From Glandiceps talaboti (taxonomy: Eukaryota; Hemichordata; Enteropneusta; Spengelidae), in contig NC_135563.1 in NCBI RefSeq assembly GCF_964340395.1, positions 13,448,151-13,512,150 of the forward strand: a DNA stretch of 64,000 bases, given 5' to 3'. The notes under the pieces were generated by a model. The model saw only the letters and a list, made by a program, of their open reading frames with translations. It was not told where the DNA came from and did not search any database. Of the stretch, positions 60,950 through 64,000 are shown one piece after another; position 1 is the stretch's first letter; each line of letters opens with the position of its first letter. A program made the translations under genes and the position numbers.

Positions 60950-62073
60950 AAATATCTAAAACTTGGTGTGGGAAATGCATGTGTTCTGTTACATATATTG
61001 GGTGTGGCTGGCTACGCATTTCTTGTACTACTACTATGTGTCGCCCTTTTTCAGTTTTAAATTACAAAGGGCACTGTGGATGTCAGACCTGTATTAACAT
61101 AAAATGCCTCTAATTACAGACACTGTACAGTTATGTTGCTAACAACCACAGCATGTATGTATTTATCTCCGTATTTATACAGTTCACCATGGATGCAACA
61201 GTTGACTATTAGCAAACTACACATCTATGTGGTGACACATCTCATGACTACAGTATACTGTGTATAGCAAGTCATCTGTCGCAGTGTGTAATACTCACAA
61301 CTTAGTATATAATCTATGAATGAAACAACAATTTTTTTTAATGCAAGCCTTTATACGTGTTATATAAGTATTATGTCGTTGATGACCTTATAACCTATAT
61401 GCGGTAATTTTTAAAAAAATGTATGGTGACTGACTGACTGACTAGACGCGACGGTGTCAGGATGTTCAATTCACTGTACTATAAAAAGTACTAGGATGTT
61501 GCCATGATACTACGTACTTCGGCGAATCACGCGTTTGCAATACAGCGTACAAAAACAACCATTTGATGTAATAACCCCTCCATGATATAACCATGGATGT
61601 TTCAAGTCTCACTTTCAATCATATAAACTGAAAATACAACATACAGACGTAAATGTCGAAGTGGGCAAGGGGATTAGAATCGGAAAGTGTAACATTCAAA
61701 TCATAACTTATGTTCCCGTAACCAGACTGTCTGCCATGTGTACTTTATCAATGTGCATGCCCGATACTTGATGGGACAGCATCATGACATGATGGCGTGA
61801 GATATATGTAATGTAATGTTATTACACGGATGCCATTAGTTTTTTGTGGTCACAACATAAAAAAAGATAAAAAAGAAAAAGAACGTTATATGTCTTAACA
61901 ACTCACATTTTTTTCAAAGATTGCAATTGCGCAACCGATTACAATGTAAATGGACGAATAAATTACATTTCACACCCATGTAATATGTGTACATTGCTCT
62001 TTTCTGACACATACAAGTTACAAATACAAATTTGGAACATTCTTACGTCATGTGGGTCCTTGCTTTGCTCCAT
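32811..62073 (-). CDS. GNE: Bifunctional UDP-GlcNAc 2-epimerase / ManNAc kinase (11 coding exons, 748 aa)
   Basis: Catalyses UDP-GlcNAc to ManNAc and ManNAc to ManNAc-6-phosphate in the cytosol, the committed entry to sialic acid synthesis. Coding exons on the minus strand: 62,073-62,047, 55,091-54,877, 52,483-51,879, 51,099-50,799, 45,931-45,721, 45,110-44,981, 44,306-44,238, 43,303-43,151, 42,616-42,434, 34,626-34,510 and 33,046-32,811. Total is 2,247 nt; every GT-AG junction is in phase. The epimerase half starts [19 protein letters not shown] and contains [23 protein letters not shown] and [17 protein letters not shown]. The kinase half (ROK family) has DLGGTN at ~439-444, DNDG at ~541-544, GTGIGGG at ~569-575 and zinc ligands H595, C605, C607, C612. 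Arginines matching human R263/R266, whose loss abolishes CMP-sialic acid feedback, are present (R289, R292), so feedback inhibition is probably retained. The length is close to human isoforms (722-753 aa). Exon 1 is the only inferred-by-context exon. Confidence 0.96.
33047..34509 (-). other. GNE intron 10
   Basis: A 1.46-kb AT-rich intron. Short frames inside have no family features and no repeat family is recognised. Confidence 0.5.
34510..34626 (-). CDS. GNE: GNE exon 10
   Basis: Acceptor TTGTGTCTTTCAG. Encodes [20 protein letters not shown], then [18 protein letters not shown]. Donor ATTG|GTATGT, phase 1. Separated from exon 9 by a 7.8-kb intron. Confidence 0.93.
34910..35028. repeat. (GGTA)n-type array in GNE intron 9
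   Basis: Repeated GTAGGTAGGTTAGGTAGGTA units with GTAAGT variants. Because GTAAGT-like words recur, on the plus strand the array mimics donor sites, but GNE is on the minus strand. Confidence 0.9.
35610..35657. repeat. Poly-C tracts with duplicated spacer
   Basis: Two C-runs separated by TTATTCCTATGACAAC; the spacer repeats the sequence before the first run (TTATTCCTATCATGACAACC). A short local tandem duplication. Confidence 0.8.
35990..36060. repeat. (ACGT)/(ATGC)/(ATAC) alternating array
   Basis: GTACGTACGTACATGCATGC then ATACATACA and CACACACA. Alternating purine-pyrimidine sequence. Confidence 0.88.
36500..36770 (+). mobile_element. tRNA-derived SINE copy 2 (diverged)
   Basis: Aligns with the copy at 27,921-28,292: GGAGTCATGA.GG, ATGGTTAG.GTG, TTTCTGA.TGGCTAAAGTCC, TTTGAACCA.GA.TGT, CCCAGCTGTATAA.TGGGGAC, and an (ATT)n tail. 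The 3' core domain is partly lost. Lies in GNE intron 9, antisense to the gene. Confidence 0.85.
36995..37110. repeat. Partial copy of the 39.25-kb hairpin family
   Basis: GTTGAGATACATCATTAGCT and CTCCTAGCCCT match the left arm of the hairpin at 39,251-39,392. ATCTCAATAGCACA-like copies follow. Confidence 0.55.
37725..38378. mobile_element. 650-bp MITE with ~150-bp inverted repeats
   Basis: The left arm (about 37,725-37,868) and right arm (about 38,200-38,378) pair over TCTAGGATGATCATAAT, AAAATAATGA, TATTTCAAAAAATAC and ATAAGAGAGAAGTTGGGAAA. The interior (37,870-38,200) is CpG-richer with CCAAT-like motifs and no transposase. Located in GNE intron 9. Confidence 0.85.
39251..39392. mobile_element. 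142-bp hairpin MITE
   Basis: CCTGTTTACTGTGCTGTTGA then GATACATCA...CATTAGCTGGTCA on the left pairs with TGACCAGCTAATGATGTATC, TAAACAGTGCAGTACACAGG on the right, around CTAGCCCTCAGTG...ACAAGGGCTAC. No gene content. Confidence 0.8.
39430..39925. repeat. Minisatellite in GNE intron 9 (about 100-120-bp unit, 5 copies)
   Basis: Repeated blocks: CATCTGAATTTAGTACTAAC, TAAATAAACTAGTGTGTATC, CCACACTTTAAAATCAACTT, TGACATACCAAATACAGTAG, ATGAGATTTACCCAAAATAT. Units have internal deletions. Confidence 0.92.
39940..40700. other. CpG-richer interval in GNE intron 9
   Basis: Compared with its flanks this stretch has more CpG and contains two TCTGATTGG elements in direct orientation (about 39,967 and 40,468) and a CCGGCCCTCCG cluster near 40,637. 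Possible regulatory element or a GC-rich transposon. No arms or coding are recognised. Confidence 0.3.
40701..41587. other. GNE intron 9, no feature recognised
   Basis: AT-rich intronic sequence without supported repeats or exons. Confidence 0.45.
41588..41939. mobile_element. 350-bp MITE with ~100-bp inverted repeats
   Basis: ACTACACTCTTTGTCATAAA, TTAGCATTTGGGTGTTTGAG and ACACACACAATCC on the left are matched inverted on the right (GGATTGTGTGTGTCTCAAAC, ACCCAAATGCTAA, TTTATGACAAAGAGTGTA). The left arm contains a second partial copy of the 'GAGACACAC...AATCC' piece, so it also has an internal tandem duplication. Confidence 0.85.
42174..42247. repeat. (GT)n microsatellite
   Basis: About 35 GT units in GNE intron 9, 190 bp from exon 9. 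Confidence 0.97.
42434..42616 (-). CDS. GNE: GNE exon 9
   Basis: Acceptor TGTGAAATTTTAG. Encodes [40 protein letters not shown], and [20 protein letters not shown]. These include the ROK zinc-binding CXCGXXGCXE motif. Donor GAAG|GTAAGC, phase 1. Confidence 0.97.
42617..43150 (-). other. GNE intron 8
   Basis: A 0.53-kb intron with no recognised feature. Confidence 0.5.
43151..43303 (-). CDS. GNE: GNE exon 8
   Basis: Acceptor TTTACCCTATTCTAG. Encodes [31 protein letters not shown] and VATGTG. Donor ACAG|GTAAAT, phase 1. Its 5' edge is the seed of a tandem duplication in the preceding intron. Confidence 0.97.
43284..43590. repeat. GNE: ~102-bp tandem repeat duplicating the exon 8 acceptor
   Basis: Units begin at about 43,285 (overlapping exon 8), 43,389 and 43,490: AGATCAATTTTGTT.CAACCT, AGAA..GG.TAAACAAAC, CCATAACATTCAA, TTTATCTACTCCAACCAT. 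On the gene strand the two intronic units reproduce the acceptor (TTCTAG|GTTGAAACAAAATT). Confidence 0.9.
43591..44237 (-). other. GNE intron 7, remainder
   Basis: Non-repetitive AT-rich intron sequence. Nothing else is recognised. Confidence 0.5.
44238..44306 (-). CDS. GNE: GNE exon 7
   Basis: Acceptor TATTTTGTCTCAG. Encodes [20 protein letters not shown]. Donor GATG|GTGAGT, phase 1. Confidence 0.95.
44345..44660. repeat. ~50-bp minisatellite in GNE intron 6
   Basis: Six to seven diverged copies of AAGTTGTATGCATTCAAACA and GAAAAT...TTTATTTGCAAGCT. Confidence 0.9.
44981..45110 (-). CDS. GNE: GNE exon 6
   Basis: Acceptor TTTTTGTGTTACAG. Encodes [20 protein letters not shown]..., then CRVLGVG. 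Donor GTGG|GTAAGT, phase 1. The least conserved part of the kinase relative to human. Confidence 0.9.
45111..45720 (-). other. GNE intron 5
   Basis: 0.61 kb, no recognised feature. Confidence 0.5.
45721..45931 (-). CDS. GNE: GNE exon 5
   Basis: Acceptor TTTTTGTTCCAG. Encodes [31 protein letters not shown] and the start of the kinase, [14 protein letters not shown]. Donor GCA|GTAAGT, phase 0. Confidence 0.96.
46030..46370. repeat. ~38-bp minisatellite in GNE intron 4
   Basis: About nine copies of ATACATAGCAATGGTAT, CTAAGTGGAAATGT with variants (GTAACA, TCTATTGGG). Confidence 0.9.
46371..47327 (-). other. GNE intron 4, unique part
   Basis: No feature recognised apart from AT-rich sequence. 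Confidence 0.45.
47328..47612 (-). mobile_element. tRNA-derived SINE, second family (minus strand)
   Basis: Minus-strand head GGGATTGTCGGTGGCTGAGT then GGTTAAAC (A-box-like), B-box GGTTCGAGCTAGTC, then a body with GTGAGTGGAGGTGTAAATCA and TAATGATACCGCATAGGAAC. At the plus-strand left end lies GAGTACCCGGGGAAAACC, a phrase recurring at 11,780-11,800. In GNE intron 4, same strand as the gene. Confidence 0.78.
48705..48905. mobile_element. 200-bp palindromic MITE
   Basis: TATTCTCCAATATTTTTCTT, CATTCA...GGAAAATAC, and GGTTGTCACTA on the left pair with TAGTGACAA, GTATTTTCC...TGAATG and AAGAAAAACATTGGGGAATA on the right, around a short CGACTCG/CTAGACGAC centre. A related copy lies at 52,655-52,800. 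Confidence 0.82.
49590..49650 (+). repeat. Possible retroelement tail
   Basis: TTGCTATATAAATTAAATTT then TTATTGTTATTTATTAT resembles the CTATATAA-plus-ATT tails of the SINEs in this window. Upstream relationships are not clear. Confidence 0.35.
50435..50745. mobile_element. Diverged inverted-repeat element near GNE exon 4
   Basis: TTACTGTAAACCTAAATATTTTCACT at about 50,473 (quoted in two parts: TTACTGTAAACC, TAAATATTTTC) pairs with AAAATATCCAGGTTTACAGTA at about 50,672. GAATCTTGCCCAC and CCCCAAGATTCTCC form the outer pair. It ends about 50 bp from the exon 4 donor. Confidence 0.5.
50799..51099 (-). CDS. GNE: GNE exon 4
   Basis: Acceptor TTCAATTTTTGCAG. Encodes [13 protein letters not shown] (allosteric site arginines), [29 protein letters not shown] and [10 protein letters not shown]. 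Donor TC|GTAAGT, phase 2. Confidence 0.97.
51879..52483 (-). CDS. GNE: GNE exon 3
   Basis: The largest exon, 605 nt. Encodes [20 protein letters not shown]..., [59 protein letters not shown]. Donor GCAG|GTAAAT, phase 1. Confidence 0.97.
52655..52800. mobile_element. Second copy of the 48.7-kb palindromic MITE (diverged)
   Basis: Shares GGTTTGTCACTACTC...GAGTGACAAGACC, CCTCTTACATCA and GTATTTTCCTTGGCTGAA with 48,705-48,905. Confidence 0.65.
52801..54350 (-). other. GNE intron 2
   Basis: Contains a short dispersed SINE-core copy at about 53,265-53,340 and an (ACAG)n run at 54,238-54,256. No other feature is recognised. Confidence 0.45.
54877..55091 (-). CDS. GNE: GNE exon 2
   Basis: Acceptor [26 protein letters not shown]..., then [19 protein letters not shown]...GCHLIDDYG, donor GG|GTAAGT (phase 2). 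Start of the epimerase domain. Confidence 0.92.
55281..55505. repeat. (TATG)n microsatellite in GNE intron 1
   Basis: About 50 TATG units with TGTG and CATGCATGCAA interruptions. The many overlapping open frames are artefacts. Confidence 0.96.
55506..57560 (-). other. GNE intron 1, proximal part
   Basis: AT-rich sequence. 56,060-56,900 has a decayed-repeat look with recurrent 'AAATTTGG'/'GGCCATATTTGATT' words, but I cannot define boundaries. No exon is seen. Confidence 0.4.
57577..57832 (-). mobile_element. 5'-truncated LINE (L1/Tx1-like) with perfect 16-bp target duplication
   Basis: On the minus strand, [20 protein letters not shown] then [18 protein letters not shown] and a stop, followed by a ~115-bp 3' UTR with AATAAAATT and a poly-A tail (plus-strand T-run at 57,577-57,588). 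The terminal 'ILK.KYEIE...KF..KW' pattern is typical of L1/Tx1-clade C-termini. AACCTCTGACCTCTAT occurs exactly on both sides (57,561-57,576 and 57,833-57,848), marking a 256-bp insertion. Confidence 0.9.
58371..58392. repeat. Poly-C run
   Basis: About 14 C followed by ACACCCCCC in GNE intron 1. Confidence 0.85.
58400..60250 (-). other. GNE intron 1, central part
   Basis: Holds a dispersed repeat copy at about 59,265-59,330 (GGTATAAATCGTAACGATAC, TGTATAGGAACTAGACTAC). The 118-aa plus-strand frame at 58,739-59,095 has no family features. Confidence 0.4.
60258..60338. repeat. (CA)n microsatellite
   Basis: Two CA tracts separated by ATGCACGCACGCATG in GNE intron 1. Confidence 0.95.
60873..60947. 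repeat. (TA)n microsatellite
   Basis: About 37 TA units; the Ile-Tyr frames across it are artefacts. Confidence 0.97.
60948..62046 (-). other. GNE intron 1, promoter-proximal part
   Basis: Includes a (GACT)n run at 61,426-61,443. CpG frequency rises near 61,440-61,560. No exon is recognised. Confidence 0.4.
62047..62073 (-). CDS. GNE: GNE exon 1 (start codon, nine codons; inferred)
   Basis: ACCATGGAGCAAAGC gives MEQSKDPHD and ends at donor GAC|GTAAGA in phase 0. This is exactly the phase needed by exon 2, which opens directly after an acceptor with no upstream ATG. An NRF1-type palindrome lies 130 bp upstream. If this exon is wrong, translation would start at the internal ATG at 55,020-55,022 ([12 protein letters not shown]). 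Confidence 0.6.
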
Positions 62074-62194
62074 GGTAAATTGGGAATATCCTTCACTAAA
62101 AGACCTCCTCCACCAACGTGCACGGGTACTACTATGCTGTGAAAAAGAGCAAAACAAATGGATAAATTTACCTTACGTCTTCCCTTCAAAATGT

Positions 62195-62215
62195 AGGTGT
62201 GCGCATGCGCATGTT
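62195..62215 (-). promoter_or_regulatory. NRF1-type palindrome upstream of GNE exon 1
   Basis: GCGCATGCGC at 62,201-62,210 is a perfect match to the core NRF1 consensus. It lies about 130 bp upstream of the proposed GNE start codon in a CpG-containing stretch. CCAAT occurs at 62,221 (plus strand). Together with exon 1 this suggests a TATA-less promoter. Confidence 0.55.
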
Positions 62216-62489
62216 GGACGACCAATGAAAATTCGTATAACACATTGTTGTATGACACCACAGCTCTCGAGTCTCATGTTATGTCATACCTTTGGTGACG
62301 TCACATGATGTGTCATTTGCACAAACATGCATATGCAGCCAGCATGCATGCATACAGCCCCCACATTACAGCTACGTTCAACTATAACTCTGGGTCACAC
62401 CGAATCAATTTATTAAAACCTGATGGATTGGGTTTAGCGCTTGCGTGGCTGAGTTCTTCTAAGCAAGGGAGCGCGAGCGCTGGGGAGAA

Positions 62490-62540
62490 ATGGGGGGGGG
62501 GGGGGCATGAAAAACTTGAGGGTTCGGGGGGGGGGGGCAT
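62490..62540. repeat. Two poly-G runs with duplicated flank
   Basis: GGGGGGGGGGGCATGAA occurs twice (about 62,500 and 62,535), indicating a local ~38-bp tandem duplication. Confidence 0.8.
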
Positions 62541-62699
62541 GAATATTCTGATGGTCTGAAAGGGGGCCCGAAATATTTTGCTCATGATTTGAACCAATTT
62601 AACATCAGGAGCGGTCGTTTACCGAGTAAATTAAAAAAAATCTCCAGTATTCAGTGATGAGTTCAGGTTGGGTGACAGCCATGCGAATGTATTTTTGTA

Positions 62700-62820
<121 letters not shown>

Positions 62821-63779
62821 AGCGGCCTTTTGAACATTCAAACCTCAGTAGCAGTCGTTTACCTTGTAGTTTGCAAAACTGTGTACTTCGTTTACCTACC
62901 CTACACTTTATTATGAGGCTGTCAATAGCCAAACAAATATGCCTCAAATGTGTGTGTCTGCCAAAATATATCTGAATGGGTATACGTGATAAAGTATTTA
63001 ATATAACCATTAAAAAATAAATAGTTCAAGATCATGTGTTCTATGAGACTTTCACAAACTTATCAACGTTTGATTCAGTTTTGGATTCAGTGGGAATGTA
63101 ATACATTCTATATTAAAAGAAAGTGATATTCATCCGGTGTTTACCAGGGTTACATATTTCACAGATTCGATTCCATGAGTCTATGTTGTGTCACCTCCCC
63201 TCTGCAATTGGCAGTGACCCTGATATATAACTGATATATAGCGAAATCTAACAAAGAATGTCCAAAATGTACCACCTCCAACACTAATTAGAAATACATA
63301 TTCGGGTTCATGAGACCATAGACCCTACGTAGGGTCTATGATTAGACTAAGTTTGTGCAAAACTTTGGGTTCCAAAGCATTGACGTGATTCGTTTGCAGT
63401 ACCGTAGCCTGCGGGTGGGAGGGGGGGGGGGAAGCTGCCCTCCTGAGATTTTGGAAAAAAGCAAGAAAAAACCCCGACTTTTTAATACATAACGATGTTA
63501 TTAAAATCGTTATTTACGTGATGATTCCTAGCATGCGCGATTTAAATTGATGGTTCACTAAAGTCAAAAGTGACTACACTGACTCCTCGCTAATATGTAT
63601 CTTATATCTCTATTGTACGCTGGCTTAACTTTGAATAAAAATGTGTCCGGTTAAAAAATGTAACTTTTAAAAATTCTTTGTGCGGGAAAGTACAAATGAA
63701 GTTCACATGCACTGTGCATTTTCCGCGAGTAACAGTAGTCTTGAAAGTCTCCTTCATTTGAAGATAGCAAGTCGCAATA
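62821..63779. other. Intergenic between GNE promoter and candidate divergent exon
   Basis: Contains a 24-bp perfect palindrome at 63,317-63,340 and a G-run at 63,420-63,432. CpG content increases toward 63,780. No other gene is seen. Confidence 0.45.
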
Positions 63780-63825
63780 ATGTCAGAGAGTGAAACTCCC
63801 AAAAAACCGGAAAAAGTCGTTCAAC
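63780..63825 (+). CDS. Candidate first coding exon of an unidentified gene
   Basis: AATAATGTCAGAGAGTG opens MSESETPKKPEKVVQ and meets a donor-like CAAC|GTGAGG (phase 1) at 63,826. The acetylatable MSES start, lysine/proline/glutamate-rich composition and CpG-containing surroundings are typical of a short first exon. It would be head-to-head with GNE, 1.7 kb away. The rest lies beyond the window or in unrecognised exons. Read-through without splicing stops after 12 more codons. Confidence 0.28.
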
Positions 63826-64000
63826 GTGAGGTCGCCTGTTGCATGCTCCGAAGATGCACTTGACCTCATTTACATCTTGTTCCTTATATTAAAACATTTA
63901 CTGATAAAACGGCAGACCTCTTTTTGGAATATTTGGTGGCCCTGAAAAACTATTACTAGTAAACTAGGTACGCAATTTAAGACCCACTCTTCAAGAATCC

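Noticed and set aside
60620-61113. 146-aa and 103-aa frames
   Set aside because: Built on the (TA)n array (Ile-Tyr repeats) with unrelated flanks.

Overview
This window is a piece of an AT-rich animal nuclear genome. Genes are split by GT-AG introns of 0.15-8 kb, and most of the sequence is microsatellites, minisatellites, hairpin-type DNA elements and 5'-truncated retroelements. No bacterial, organellar or viral gene arrangement is visible. The gene content (a SPATA24-like coiled-coil gene and a bifunctional GNE gene) and tRNA-derived SINEs with 'AAGCGCTATATAA'-type tails suggest a marine invertebrate. A deuterostome is plausible because fused GNE is best known there, but I cannot name the species.

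Layout. 1-4,594: intergenic, with long (GA)n and compound (CAT)n/(CGT)n arrays. 4,595-10,851 (+): five-exon SPATA24 homologue, 204 aa; the reading frame closes exactly across all four introns. 10,852-24,300: a repeat-dominated region with a ~370-bp inverted-repeat pair bounding 13.5-19.3 kb, further inverted repeats nested inside it, a 1.57-kb DNA element with terminal inverted repeats (19,320-20,886) interrupted by a hairpin element with a 9-bp target duplication, and LINE fragments. 24,305-26,581 (+): a two-exon gene for a ~461-aa multi-pass membrane protein, possibly related to the insect-type gustatory-receptor-like superfamily, followed by a minisatellite that grew out of its last codons and stop. 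27,900-32,800: SINE and MITE insertions and one weak candidate terminal exon.

32,811-62,073 (-): the GNE gene (UDP-GlcNAc 2-epimerase / ManNAc kinase, the entry enzyme of sialic acid biosynthesis). I could place eleven coding exons, including a tiny nine-codon first exon beside an NRF1-type promoter palindrome. Together they give 2,247 nt, i.e. 748 codons plus stop, with every junction in phase. Key epimerase and ROK-kinase motifs are present. Its introns carry many MITEs, minisatellites and one clean 5'-truncated LINE with a perfect 16-bp target duplication.

62,074-64,000: GNE upstream region, a (CT)n array and a possible first coding exon of a divergent gene at 63,780.

The genes do not form a pathway together. 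The best candidates for something undescribed are the transposon families, especially the hairpin elements sharing CAATCTGATTAAAATC ends and 9-bp target duplications; the divergent seven-helix receptor candidate; and two tandem-repeat arrays that started at gene boundaries, one of which duplicates a splice acceptor together with an immediate stop codon.
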